Shown here piece after piece: positions 10,164-19,241 of a stretch of DNA of 64,000 bases. Below the pieces are notes generated by a model. The model saw only the letters and a list, made by a program, of their open reading frames with translations, was not told the origin of the DNA and ran no database searches. The stretch spans positions 1 to 64,000 of the forward strand of contig NZ_JASHJL010000022.1 of the NCBI RefSeq assembly GCF_030733205.1. The letters run 5' to 3'. This DNA comes from Mameliella sp. MMSF_3455. GTDB taxonomy: Bacteria; Pseudomonadota; Alphaproteobacteria; Rhodobacterales; Rhodobacteraceae. Both the position numbers and the translations under genes were made by a program. Positions within the stretch are counted from its first letter, which is position 1; the number at the start of each line of letters is the position of its first letter.

Positions 10164-10667
10164 ATGTCCCTGAGTGCCGCCGCGGCCCTGTGGTTCCTGC
10201 CTTTCGTCCTGCCGATCTGTGTCTATATCTGCTACACCGACATGAAGGGAATGCGCATTCCCAACCATGCCGTCGTAACGCTGTTCCTGGTTTACCTCTT
10301 CATGGGCGTGGTCGCGCTGCCGCTTGACGCATATTTCTGGCGCTACTTGCATCTTGTCGTGGTTCTGGTGGCAGGTATCGCCCTGAACGCCGGCGGGGCG
10401 ATGGGGGCCGGCGACGCGAAATTCGCCGCCGCCGCCGCCCCTTTCATCCACATCGGTGACCTGCGGTTCCTGATGGCCCTCTTTGCCGCCAACCTGCTGG
10501 CGGCCTTCGTGGCACACCGATTGGCAAGGCGCACGCCACTGCGCCGACTGGCGCCCCACTGGCACAGTTGGGAGGCCGGGTCGAAATTCCCGATGGGGCT
10601 CGCCCTTGGCGGGACACTGGCGATCTATCTTGGCCTCGGATTGTTCTATGGCCAGTCCACACCATGA
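10164..10667 (+). CDS. cpaA: Prepilin peptidase TadV/CpaA
   Basis: Inner-membrane aspartic peptidase (A24 family) that cleaves the Flp prepilin leader. The 167-aa protein is almost wholly hydrophobic and carries the two catalytic aspartates, Asp26 in YTDMKGMRIPN and Asp84 in GAGDAKFA. It starts 5 bases after the TPR gene. The next, broken gene overlaps its stop by ATGA. Its presence supports reading the protein at 105 as a processed pilin. Confidence 0.92.
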   Translation: MSLSAAAALWFLPFVLPICVYICYTDMKGMRIPNHAVVTLFLVYLFMGVVALPLDAYFWRYLHLVVVLVAGIALNAGGAMGAGDAKFAAAAAPFIHIGDLRFLMALFAANLLAAFVAHRLARRTPLRRLAPHWHSWEAGSKFPMGLALGGTLAIYLGLGLFYGQSTP

Positions 10668-11122
10668 ACTGGGACCTCATCCTGTTCATTCTGGATGCGC
10701 CGCCCCCGGCGGTCAGTGATCTTCCCGGCGACTGGACGCCGGGAAGTTTTGAAACCGAGACCATCCGCAGAACCGTCTCGGCGACATTTCCAGAAACGGA
10801 TTGGAGCGACCCAAGCTGAGGCCTTTTACGCGGCGCGGATTGGTCAATCGAAGTCAATACCGGCCAAGACGCCGTGACCGCTTCGATCTCTCTGCATGTA
10901 CGCGGGGGCGCGGGGGCCTTTGACGCCATCATCACATTGATTGCGCATCCCGGTTGGTACGCAATGGACACCGTGTCTGGGGAGTGGCTGGACCTCATGG
11001 ACCCACCGGAGGCCGGATTCACGGCCTTCCGCGTATTCCGAGATAGGGCGCTGGCAGACGCGGTACCACAGCAACCGACCCGCGGTTTCATCGGACGTCT
11101 ACGACGCCTTGTGCGGGTCTGA
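10664..11122 (+). pseudogene. Small conserved tad-locus protein gene broken by an in-frame TGA
   Basis: The reading frame starts at ATG 10664 (ATGA overlap with the peptidase gene), runs 51 codons to TGA 10817-10819, then stays open in the same frame to a stop at 11120-11122, about 152 residues in all. Both sides read like one protein: ...FPETDWSDPS, stop, GLLRGADWSIEVNTG..., then HVRGGAGAFDAI. Roseobacter proteins I recall of this type have Trp between DPS/A and G, so TGG to TGA is the likely change. Function is unknown. If not a sequencing error, only a 51-aa fragment is made. Confidence 0.65.
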
Positions 11123-11208
11123 GGTCCGCGTCTTTCCCTGACCCTGCCCCGCTGCCGCCACATTCCACCGGCACCTTTGCGGCAAAACCAGTTGAGGGCA
11201 GACACGAC

Positions 11209-12522
11209 ATGAACATGGAAACCGGCGCCGTCCTGGCCCCGCCGCAGCCGCGGCGGATTGAGGAAATGAAGCTTCCGCTGGTGATGATGCGTGACATCGT
11301 GCTCAAGACGATGTTCCGCAAGAACACCAACATCGTGACGGATCTTGCACGCACCGTCTGCCTCCCTGTGACGGTCGCGCAGGAACTGATCGACATGTGC
11401 CGCGGTCAGGGCCTGATGGAGGCGATGGGCACGCTTGGCCCCTCGGGAGAGGTTTCTTCCGAGATGCCCTACCAGTTGACCGACAGCGGCAAGGCGCGTG
11501 CGCTGGATGCGCTGGCGCAGTCGGAATACTTCGGCGCCATGCCGATCCCCCTCGATGTCTACGCCGAACAGGTCAAACGCCAGTCGATCCGCAACATCCA
11601 GATCACCCGCGATCAGCTGACCGGCGCGATGGGCCACCTGGTCCTGCCGGACGACCTGATTTCCAACCTCGGGCCGGCCGTTTCCTCGGGCAGGTCGATC
11701 CTGATGTACGGCCCGCCGGGCAATGGCAAAAGCTCGATCTCAAACGGCATTCGCGATGCGATGGGCGACAGGATCTACGTCCCCCGGGCCATCGAGTATT
11801 CGGGCCAGGTTATCACGGTCTACGACCCGATCGTGCATTCCAAGGCCGAGGATGACGCGGAAGATCCCAACGCGCTGCGACGCCGCGCACGGTTCGATCG
11901 CCGCTATGTCCTGTGCCAGAGGCCCACGGTCATCACCGGGGGCGAGTTGTCCCTGAACATGCTCGACCTCGTCTACAACCCGACAGCGCGTACCTACCAG
12001 GCGCCCTTGCAGCTGAAATCGACCGGCGGCATCTTCATCGTCGACGACCTAGGACGTCAGGCGGAACCGCCGCAGAAACTGGTCAACCGCTGGATCGTGC
12101 CGCTGGAGGAATCCAAGGACATCCTCGCGCTTCAATCAGGCGAGAAATTCGAGGTGCCATTCGACACCCTCGTGATCTTTTCCACCAACTTTCATCCGAA
12201 CGAGATCTTCGACCAGGCCGCGCTGCGCAGGATCTTCTTCAAGATCAAGATCGACGGCCCGAACCAGCAAGACTTCCTCAAGATCTTCAGCCTTGTCGCC
12301 CGCAAGAAGAAGATGCAGCTGGACGAGGCCAGCCTCGTCCACCTGCTCAAGAACAAGTACCCGACGATCAAGAATGTCTATGCGAACTACCAGCCGGTCT
12401 TCCTGATCGACCAGATGATTTCCGTCTGCGATTTCGAGGGCATCCCCTACAAGATGACCCCCGAACTGATCGACCGCGCCTGGGGCAACATGTTCGTCAA
12501 GGACGAGAAGATCGTCAAATAG
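11209..12522 (+). CDS. AAA-type ATPase at the end of the tad block
   Basis: A 437-aa cytoplasmic ATPase. The N-terminal about 130 residues look like a winged-helix-type region (LKTMFRKNTNIVTDLART... and LTDSGKARALD). The ATPase core has Walker A GPPGNGKSS (168-176), a Walker B-like FIVDDLGRQ and a sensor-like FSTNFHP. Such ATPases recur beside roseobacter tad loci in my memory, but I know of no proven role. ATG 11209 is followed by a second Met at 11215. The gene stands about 85 bases after the broken small gene and ends the plus-strand block. Confidence 0.75.
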   Translation: MNMETGAVLAPPQPRRIEEMKLPLVMMRDIVLKTMFRKNTNIVTDLARTVCLPVTVAQELIDMCRGQGLMEAMGTLGPSGEVSSEMPYQLTDSGKARALDALAQSEYFGAMPIPLDVYAEQVKRQSIRNIQITRDQLTGAMGHLVLPDDLISNLGPAVSSGRSILMYGPPGNGKSSISNGIRDAMGDRIYVPRAIEYSGQVITVYDPIVHSKAEDDAEDPNALRRRARFDRRYVLCQRPTVITGGELSLNMLDLVYNPTARTYQAPLQLKSTGGIFIVDDLGRQAEPPQKLVNRWIVPLEESKDILALQSGEKFEVPFDTLVIFSTNFHPNEIFDQAALRRIFFKIKIDGPNQQDFLKIFSLVARKKKMQLDEASLVHLLKNKYPTIKNVYANYQPVFLIDQMISVCDFEGIPYKMTPELIDRAWGNMFVKDEKIVK

Positions 12523-12529
12523 GCGCCTT

Positions 12530-12548
12530 GGGGGCCTGCACCGCCCCC
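12530..12548. terminator. Hairpin between convergent genes
   Basis: A 6-bp G/C stem (12530-12535 with 12543-12548) lies between the converging ATPase and hydrolase genes. There is no T tract on either side, so any terminator function is weak. Confidence 0.3.
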
Positions 12549-12557
12549 CCTAGGTAT

Positions 12558-13574
12558 TCACTCCAAAGCCATGAAATCGGCCACCGCGCTCAGGATCCGG
12601 GCGTGGACCTCACCGCGGTGCGCGCCCTCCGGGTCGGTACAGATCGGGTCCTCGCCCTCGTCCTTCAGGATCTCGGACGCGTTGGGCGTGCATTCCGGCA
12701 GGGCCGTGAAATGGATCGCGGGTGCGATCTCGACATACTCCGCCTGCGGCAGCCGCGCGGCGAAATCGCTGCCGTCCGGCCCCATGTCCGATGCGCCAAG
12801 ACGCCGTTCCTTGCCAAGGTTGATCAGCAAGGTCGGCAGCGTCAGCTTTTCCACGCTGCTTTCCGTCGCGACAAAGGTAAAGGCCGGGTCGATCGCCATT
12901 GCCGCCGTCACGCGCGGATCGCGGGTATCGGCAGAGAACCCTGCGGGCAGATTGCGGAAATCAACGCCGCCCTTGTCGAAAAAGGCGCAATCGGTCCGCG
13001 CCGCGCCCCCCTCGCAATAGGGGGCATAGGCCCCCGCGTCGAACCGCAGCCCGGCCAACCCCAGCGCCGTCGCCCCGCCCAACGAAAAGCCCAGCGTATA
13101 GATCCGATCGGGGTCCACGGCGGCGGCAAACTCCGGTTCCGACAGGAACTGGTCCAACGCGGCGGCAAGGTCTCGCGCCCGCTCATCCAGCCGGACTGAC
13201 CGGCGCGGAGAACTGTCGCCGCTGGTGCTGCCGGGGTGGTTGACGGCCAGGACGACCGCGCCGCGTTCGGCCAGCCCGGACAAGAGCCAGGCCATGCCGT
13301 CCATGTTCCCGCCCGATCCATGCGAGAACAGCACCAGCGGGCGCCGCCCCTCGGCGAAACGCGGCCCCATGAAGACCGGCACGCCCTTGAAGATCGCGTT
13401 GTCACCGATGCGGGTCACGTAGGTGGGGTTTGCGGCCGGGTAATAGAAACTGGCCTCCAGTGGCCTCGCACGATGCGCCGCGGTGACATCCATGCGGTCA
13501 TGCCCGGGCAGTTGGTCTTGCGCCTGTGCGACACCCCCAAGGGCAAGCAATGCGGCGGTCAGAACATGTTTCAT
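12558..13574 (-). CDS. Secreted alpha/beta hydrolase (dienelactone-hydrolase/PAF-acetylhydrolase-like)
   Basis: A 338-aa serine hydrolase with a signal peptide (about 1-19, GVAQAQ). The fold is marked by VLFSHGSGGN (oxyanion region), the nucleophile elbow GFSLGG with Ser164 and a C-terminal HFTALP with the likely catalytic His. The substrate cannot be read from the sequence; esters of lipids or lactones are typical for relatives. ATG 13574 is chosen over a TTG one codon earlier; an AGGAGA site precedes it. It is divergent from an AraC-type regulator, which probably controls it through the repeats at 13653-13690. Confidence 0.8.
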   Translation of the reverse strand: MKHVLTAALLALGGVAQAQDQLPGHDRMDVTAAHRARPLEASFYYPAANPTYVTRIGDNAIFKGVPVFMGPRFAEGRRPLVLFSHGSGGNMDGMAWLLSGLAERGAVVLAVNHPGSTSGDSSPRRSVRLDERARDLAAALDQFLSEPEFAAAVDPDRIYTLGFSLGGATALGLAGLRFDAGAYAPYCEGGAARTDCAFFDKGGVDFRNLPAGFSADTRDPRVTAAMAIDPAFTFVATESSVEKLTLPTLLINLGKERRLGASDMGPDGSDFAARLPQAEYVEIAPAIHFTALPECTPNASEILKDEGEDPICTDPEGAHRGEVHARILSAVADFMALE

Positions 13575-13652
13575 CAAGTGTCTCCTGTGATTGGCCTTGA
13601 TGCCGTCACCCTTGCCCCTTGGACGCCTGCACGCGTCCTGAAACCGGTTTTC

Positions 13653-13690
13653 GGACGTGCGGAACGCGTTTAAGGACGTGCTGAAACACG
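13653..13690. promoter_or_regulatory. Two direct repeats, 21 nt apart, between the hydrolase and AraC genes
   Basis: GGACGTGCGGAACGCG (13653-13668) and GGACGTGCTGAAACACG (13674-13690) repeat with a 21-nt period, two helical turns, which suits an AraC-family dimer. A related CGTCCTGAAAC string lies just upstream at about 13634. The repeats end 19 bases before the regulator start, so autoregulation is plausible. Confidence 0.55.
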
Positions 13691-13709
13691 CCTGACGAAT
13701 GTTGTTCGC

Positions 13710-14711
13710 ATGATTGCCCTGCCTTTGCCGCTGATCTTTGCCTTGCTGATCCTGTTCCTGCTGGTGCAGTCGCTGCGAAAGCGGGACCTGGGGCGCGAGG
13801 TGGCGGCGCTGCTCGCGCTTTGCGCATGGCAGAGCCTGGCGATCTCACTGGTGCACCACTACGGGCTGTACTGGCTGCATCCCTTGTTGCCGCTGGTCGC
13901 CTGTGCGCTGCCGCCGGTTGCCTGGCTGGCTTTTCGGGCCGCGCTGTTCGAACCGGTGAAGCCGGCGCAGGCGCTGCCACACGCACTTGCCCCGGTCTTT
14001 GGGTTGTTCTGCCTTCTGGCGGTCCCAGCCGCGCTGGATGCGACCGTGCCCTTTCTGTTCCTCGGCTACGGCGCTGCCATCCTCTGGGCCCTGCGCCCCG
14101 CCAACCCGCTGCCGCACGCGCGGCTGGACGCCGGCCCTTGGCCTGCCCGGATCTGGCAGGCGCTGGCTGCCGCGCTTATCCTCTCGGCCATTGGCGATCT
14201 GGTCATCGCGCTGGCCTTCATGGCGGGCCGCCCAGAGGTGCATGGTTTCGTGGTCAGCCTCGTTTCCTCGTTGTCGCTCTTGATGGTTGCCGCCTTGGCC
14301 CTGACCCGCGACGGCATGGCCCCTCCAGAGACCGAGACGCCCCAGCCCGCTGAGCCACCCGCCGCTCAGACCGACGATGGGATGCTGTTGGCGCGGTTGG
14401 ACCGCCTTATGGCCGAAGAACACTTGTTCCTGGAACCCGACCTCACCCTGGCCCGTCTGGCGCGGCGGTTGCAGGTCCCGGCCAAGCAACTCTCCGCAGC
14501 GATCAATCGGGAGACCGGCGAAAATGTCTCGCGCCATGTGAACGGATACCGGATTCGCCACGCTTGCGATCTGTTGAACGATGGCATGACGGTGACGGAC
14601 GCAATCTATGCCAGCGGCTTCAACACCAAGTCGAATTTCAACCGGGAATTCCTGCGCATCACCGGGCAATCGCCCTCTGCCTGGCGGTCGACAGTCCCTT
14701 CCGGGGCGTGA
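13710..14711 (+). CDS. Membrane-embedded AraC-family regulator
   Basis: A 333-aa regulator with about seven predicted membrane segments in residues 1-205 and a C-terminal two-helix-turn-helix AraC domain (about 235-330). The latter is marked by LARLARRLQVPAKQLSAAIN and the second helix region TDAIYASGFNTKSNFNREF. Such proteins sense an unknown membrane or periplasmic signal. It is divergent from the secreted hydrolase and shares its promoter region. No strong ribosome site is seen before ATG 13710. Confidence 0.82.
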   Translation: MIALPLPLIFALLILFLLVQSLRKRDLGREVAALLALCAWQSLAISLVHHYGLYWLHPLLPLVACALPPVAWLAFRAALFEPVKPAQALPHALAPVFGLFCLLAVPAALDATVPFLFLGYGAAILWALRPANPLPHARLDAGPWPARIWQALAAALILSAIGDLVIALAFMAGRPEVHGFVVSLVSSLSLLMVAALALTRDGMAPPETETPQPAEPPAAQTDDGMLLARLDRLMAEEHLFLEPDLTLARLARRLQVPAKQLSAAINRETGENVSRHVNGYRIRHACDLLNDGMTVTDAIYASGFNTKSNFNREFLRITGQSPSAWRSTVPSGA

Positions 14712-14811
14712 CCAAAGGACAACATTCGCCTGCCCGGTCGTTCCCAGCGTTTTTTGGTGAAATCGGGCTTGACGGCGACGCGCGGCTTCCGTATCCGACG
14801 CTCCACTGCTT

Positions 14812-14888
<77 letters not shown>

Positions 14889-14956
14889 TATCCCCCTTGC
14901 CCGTCGAAATGCCCCTCTGGCCGGAGAGGCACTGGCTTTTCTGCAATGCAGAAACG

Positions 14957-14984
14957 AAAAAAGGGGAGGCGTGCCCCCCCTTTT
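14957..14984. terminator. Bidirectional terminator between tRNA-Met and pseudoazurin
   Basis: AAAAAAGGGG and CCCCTTTT arms (14957-14984) form a stem with one mismatch and a 2-nt apical loop. Read on the minus strand it ends in six T residues and lies just after the pseudoazurin stop at 15007. On the plus strand it could end the tRNA transcript. Confidence 0.75.
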
Positions 14985-15006
14985 CCAAACCGTTGCAAAG
15001 ACCCGT

Positions 15007-15504
15007 TCAGGCGGACAGGTCCATGCCGTCCACCTCGGCCCAGATGTCCCCCCAGACCGCTCGTGCCTTGCCACGATGACGTACCGACTTGGCGGCTTCG
15101 AGATTGTCCATCATGCCTTCGCCCTTGACCACGATCAGGCCAACCATCCCGACGGCGTAGTGCGGCTGGCACTGGTAGCCGTAGAACCCAGGAGTGTCGA
15201 AGGTCACTTCGATCTCTTCGTTGATCCTGCCCCGAAACGGTTTCGCGCCCTCGGGGATCATGTCGTCTGCGGTCTGCGCGTTGTGGCCCCTGTCGGTGGC
15301 CAGGAACTTGACGCTATCGCCCGGTTCGATCACGGCGATGCGCGGAAAGAACACTTGTCGCAGTTTGCGGTCCTCGGGGTGCCGGTTCAGCATCTCGATT
15401 TCATGTGTCGTGGCCGCCAACACCCGACCGGGCAGGGTCAGGGCCAGCGAGGCCGAAGCCGCAGCAGAAAGAAGCGCGGTGCGTCGCGAAATGAAACGTG
15501 TCAA
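15007..15504 (-). CDS. Pseudoazurin (type 1 copper protein)
   Basis: Periplasmic blue copper electron carrier. Copper ligands are visible as His74 (GHNAQ) and Cys112, His115 and Met120 in YQCQPHYAVGM. The N-terminus carries a signal peptide with SRRTALL, possibly Tat-type, ending GRVLA. An ATG lies at 15516, but its codons GGAGGA form a strong ribosome site for the TTG at 15504, so the TTG start (165 aa) is preferred; the difference is four residues. The usual partners (nitrite or nitrous oxide reductase, cytochrome cd1) are not in the window, so its redox partner is unknown. Confidence 0.88.
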   Translation of the reverse strand: MTRFISRRTALLSAAASASLALTLPGRVLAATTHEIEMLNRHPEDRKLRQVFFPRIAVIEPGDSVKFLATDRGHNAQTADDMIPEGAKPFRGRINEEIEVTFDTPGFYGYQCQPHYAVGMVGLIVVKGEGMMDNLEAAKSVRHRGKARAVWGDIWAEVDGMDLSA

Positions 15505-15516
15505 GTCTTCCTCCAT

Positions 15517-15814
15517 CGGATTTGCACACCGGTCCCCTTGTGCAGGCCAGCGCGGGATGCCGGCACGTTGCGGCAATCCCCGGAACGTTGTCCAGCGCGG
15601 GCCAGCTCGATAGGCCGGTTTCTGCGACGTGAGATAGACCGTGCGGCCCGTCGGACACCCGGAACCGGGCCGGATGCGTCGCTTTGTCCGCGGTTCAGGC
15701 GAGGACATGATTCTCGCGGCAGACGCGGCCTGTCCGCTATGTCACTGGACTGAGATCTGTAGCTCCGCCGCACCAGCAGGACAAAGCGCAACGTCCGTGC
15801 GGGCGGCCATGCGC
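15517..15814. other. Gap without a recognised gene
   Basis: This stretch of about 300 bases lies between the pseudoazurin start and the end of the CrtC/AttH-like gene, both on the minus strand. It should contain the pseudoazurin promoter. I see no FNR-type TTGAT-N4-ATCAA box, no terminator and no convincing coding frame. Confidence 0.4.
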
Positions 15815-16855
15815 TCATTCGTAGCCCGTCATCTCCAGGTAACCGCGTCCCGCATGGCTGCCACTTACACGCACCGGCCCTTCCCAGTAGGGGATCGAGA
15901 CCGCCATCCAGGCGTCGGGGTTCAGTGCCTCGACCGTCACGTCGATATTCCGGTCCGGCAGCGTCACGCGCCAGGTGACTGGCACCTCTCGCCCTGCCAC
16001 CTCGGCGTTCCGCATCGGCTCTGCCGTCAGGGCGCCGTCTCCGTAGGGCTGCGTCGCACCGTCCGCGCCGATCCAGGTGGCCGATGTATAGGCGCTGCCA
16101 TCGGTCTGGCGCAGTCGAAACCCCATCAGTTTGGCCCCCGTATCGAAGGACAGCGAAAACCAATCCCAACCCGATTGCGTGCTGCTGAGCGGCTGCGAGG
16201 AATATTCGCGATCCAACCAGGCCTCTCCGGTCACGGGCACAATCCCGTCGGGCAAATCAAGGCTGCCCTCGACACGGTAGAAGGGCTGCGAATAATAATA
16301 GCTGGCCTGTCCTTCCGCCGATTTCACCGAGAACCCCCCGTCGCCATGGAAAACCAGCGGGCCCTGCGCCTCGAGCCCAAGGTCATAGCGAAACTCGGTC
16401 CCGCCGGCTGTCAGCCTCACGTTGTCCAGCGTCTTTCCGACCATCTGCCAATCATCGATCCACGCATCAAATGGCTGGGCCGTAACACCGGCCTGACCGA
16501 TCCCGCCACGGGCAATGCGTTCGGCGACATGGTGGGCATCGGGCGTTGTCACCGCAGCATGGGCGAACCAGACTTGGGGCGAACGCCAGCCCTCCCCCTC
16601 TCCGGGCGCGAGGGCCGAGCGGAACAGCGTCCACTGCACCCCGTAATCAGTGCCATCGGGGCCGGTCAGATTGGCCGTTACGTACCACCATTCGATGCGG
16701 TAATTCGGGTGCGGGCCATGATCGGCCGGAAAGTCAAAGACCGGATCCGGCGCGGGCATGGCAAATCCCGCTGCATCCGTGCCCAACCCGGCAAATCCCT
16801 GCCCCAACGCCGCCACCGGGCAAAGCAGCAGGAAAGCGATCAGCCTAGCGTTCAT
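15815..16855 (-). CDS. Exported CrtC/AttH-like lipocalin-fold protein
   Basis: A protein of about 346 aa with a signal peptide (about 1-18, ALGQG) and the hallmarks of the hydroxyneurosporene synthase/AttH family: PNYRIEWWYVTANL, YGVQWTLFR, GEAWLDREYSSQ and GWDWFSLSFD. Family members include carotenoid hydratases, but many are partners of FtsX-type ABC transporters, as here. It follows the permease gene with a small overlap. ATG 16855 or 16861 could start it. I infer a lipid-like ligand handled at the envelope; no carotenoid genes are nearby. Confidence 0.75.
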   Translation of the reverse strand: MNARLIAFLLLCPVAALGQGFAGLGTDAAGFAMPAPDPVFDFPADHGPHPNYRIEWWYVTANLTGPDGTDYGVQWTLFRSALAPGEGEGWRSPQVWFAHAAVTTPDAHHVAERIARGGIGQAGVTAQPFDAWIDDWQMVGKTLDNVRLTAGGTEFRYDLGLEAQGPLVFHGDGGFSVKSAEGQASYYYSQPFYRVEGSLDLPDGIVPVTGEAWLDREYSSQPLSSTQSGWDWFSLSFDTGAKLMGFRLRQTDGSAYTSATWIGADGATQPYGDGALTAEPMRNAEVAGREVPVTWRVTLPDRNIDVTVEALNPDAWMAVSIPYWEGPVRVSGSHAGRGYLEMTGYE

Positions 16856-19241
16856 TGGCAAAGACCCTCAACAAGTGCGACACCGGCGTCCGCGCCATGC
16901 GCAGCGCCGGCCAGACTGCGGCCAGCGCCGCCGCCATCAGGGTCAACAGACCCAGTCGCGCATAATCCAGCGGAAAGAGATACATCGGCAGACGCCAACC
17001 AAAGGCCTGCACGTTGACCATCGCCAGCAGAACCCAGGCCAGCGCCAGCCCCAGAGGCAGGGCCAGAATAGCCGTCAGCGCCGCCAGCACCAGCGCCCGC
17101 ACCAGTTCGACCCGTGCAAGCGTGCCGCGCGTCAGCCCCATCGCCCAGACCGGCGCAAGCTGCGGCAGGCGGATGGCGGATAGGGTCAACAGGCTCATCA
17201 GGATGGCAAAGCCCGCCGCTGCAAGGGTCAGGACATTGAGCGCCGCCGTCACGGTAAAGGTCCGCTCGAAAACGCCCAGCGAAAAGGCCTTGACCGTCGA
17301 CTGGTCCACCACGCTGTCCGGCGGCAGGTCGAATGCCTCGCTCAGTGCGCGGCGCAGGTCGTCTGGCTCCATCCCCAGCACCCCGAACTGGCGGGGCGCC
17401 TCGTCGGGGAATATCTCGCTGAACCGCGCCTCGGAAATGACTGCCTGTCCCAGCGGGTTGCCGTAATCGCCATACACGCCGGCCAGCGGCAGGCGCAGGC
17501 CCCCGCCAAGCTCCAGCATGTCGCCCAGCCACAGCCCCGCGCGGCGCGCGAGTTGTTCGTTGACGATCACCGCCTGCCCTGCCGCGACCCGTTCCCAGGC
17601 GTCCGGTCCGGCATCGACAAAGGCCCAGTTGTCCTCATATGCGGGTCCGATCCGCGCGCCCATCAATTCTGCCGGGATCCCGTCCAGACGGCTGTCGACC
17701 CGAAGCAGGGGCAGGACCGTCGCCCCTCGAGCCTGCAGAAACGCCTCGATCCCGGCCATCTGTTCACGGTCATTGCCGCGGACATAGCTATCCGCGAACA
17801 GGCGCTGATCCAGGAAATCGATAAATGTCAGGCGAAAGCTGGACACCATCGTCGATACACCCACGTTAGCCGCCATCGCCAACAAGAGCGCCATGAGCGC
17901 AAGGCTGAGCCCGGGCAGTTGCTGGCGCGTGTCGGCCCAGAACCAGCCGCCGATCACACCTTTGGCACGCGACTGACCCAGCGCCAGAACCGCGCCAAGG
18001 ATCAGGGGCAGCGCAAGTGCGGCCCCGATCAGCAGGCAACCCAACAATGCGAATGTGGCGATCAGACCGGCATCGGCCAGGGCAATCCCCGCCGCCACGG
18101 CCAAAAGCAGCATCGCCGCCCCGCCCTGTAGCCAGCGGCCCCGGCCCGCAGCCATCGCCCAGGCGCGCGGGCGGGCGCTGGCCAGGATCGGCAACCGGGC
18201 AATCCGCCAAAGCGCACCGGCCCCCGCCATACCGGCCCCCAGCACGGCAATTGCCAGCCCGGAAAGCCACCAGACCGGGCGCAATTGCAGACCGCCGGAC
18301 ACCTGCGCGCCATAGAGCCCCTCAAGCGTCGCGGCCACGTCCGGCAACAACAGGGCGGCCACGAAATAGCCCAGCACCACGCCGATCCCGCCTGCCAGCA
18401 GCGACAGGACCAGCAGTTCCACCAGCATCAGGACGATCAGGCGCCGCAAGGGCACACCCAAGGTCCGCAACGTCCTCACCATGCCGCGGCGCTGTTCAAA
18501 AACCAGGCCGATGGTGCCGTGCACGATGAAGATACCCACGGCAAAGCTCAGCAGGCCGAAGGCGGTCAGGTTAAGGTGAAAACTGCCGGTCAGCTGCCCT
18601 ACGTCGCTGCCCGATTGCGCCGCGACGCGCGTCAGTCCCGGCGCGACCTCGTCAAGCGGCGGCAGGCCCAACGGCTGCTCTGGTGCAACGATCAGCCGGC
18701 TTAGGCTTTCTGGCCGGTCCAGAAGGCGCTGCGCCACCCCTACATCCGTCAGCGCCGTGTCCGGCGCAACAGACGGATCCGTGACGATCTCCTGCGGGAG
18801 GCCCGCCAGCCGCTCTGCCGTGGTGGCATTCGCGAAGAGCACGCCCACCGTCAGAAAACTGTCCAGATCGATGTCCCGGGTGCCACCGACAGGGCTGAGC
18901 GCACCCGGTGTGGTCAAGGGATCCAACCCGACCACCCGGATCCTGCCGCCATCGGTGCGCAGCACCCCTTCGATCACGGGCGACACCTGCCAGCCCGCCC
19001 GCCGCAGCGAGACGTAGGTCTCTTGCGGAAGGCTGTCCCCGGCCCTTGGCACCAGTTGGTCAAAGCGCCCCTCGCCCAACGTCGCGGCGGCGGCGTCGTA
19101 GCTGGCCCGTGCCTCGGCATTGATCGCCTGCACGCCGGACCACAGCGCCGTCGCCAAGGCAAGTCCGGCAAGAAAGGTAAAGAACTGCAGGGGATTGCGC
19201 CGCCAATGCGCGGCCAGCGCCTGCAGCACCGCCCGCGTCAT
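16845..19241 (-). CDS. ABC transporter permease, FtsX/LolC-like (798 aa)
   Basis: A large inner-membrane permease with an N-terminal membrane anchor (about 17-38), a periplasmic domain, an FtsX core near residues 230-350, a middle membrane region and a second FtsX core near the C-terminus (about 675-790). The duplicated core and length match the bacteriocin/lipoprotein-export type of permease. It overlaps the ATPase gene by 4 bases and the CrtC/AttH-like gene downstream, so the three form one operon. Confidence 0.85.
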   Translation of the reverse strand: MTRAVLQALAAHWRRNPLQFFTFLAGLALATALWSGVQAINAEARASYDAAAATLGEGRFDQLVPRAGDSLPQETYVSLRRAGWQVSPVIEGVLRTDGGRIRVVGLDPLTTPGALSPVGGTRDIDLDSFLTVGVLFANATTAERLAGLPQEIVTDPSVAPDTALTDVGVAQRLLDRPESLSRLIVAPEQPLGLPPLDEVAPGLTRVAAQSGSDVGQLTGSFHLNLTAFGLLSFAVGIFIVHGTIGLVFEQRRGMVRTLRTLGVPLRRLIVLMLVELLVLSLLAGGIGVVLGYFVAALLLPDVAATLEGLYGAQVSGGLQLRPVWWLSGLAIAVLGAGMAGAGALWRIARLPILASARPRAWAMAAGRGRWLQGGAAMLLLAVAAGIALADAGLIATFALLGCLLIGAALALPLILGAVLALGQSRAKGVIGGWFWADTRQQLPGLSLALMALLLAMAANVGVSTMVSSFRLTFIDFLDQRLFADSYVRGNDREQMAGIEAFLQARGATVLPLLRVDSRLDGIPAELMGARIGPAYEDNWAFVDAGPDAWERVAAGQAVIVNEQLARRAGLWLGDMLELGGGLRLPLAGVYGDYGNPLGQAVISEARFSEIFPDEAPRQFGVLGMEPDDLRRALSEAFDLPPDSVVDQSTVKAFSLGVFERTFTVTAALNVLTLAAAGFAILMSLLTLSAIRLPQLAPVWAMGLTRGTLARVELVRALVLAALTAILALPLGLALAWVLLAMVNVQAFGWRLPMYLFPLDYARLGLLTLMAAALAAVWPALRMARTPVSHLLRVFANER

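Noticed and set aside
10817-10819. TGA as a possible selenocysteine codon
   Set aside because: The aligned residue in remembered relatives is Trp, no redox motif surrounds it and no selenocysteine insertion hairpin was recognised.
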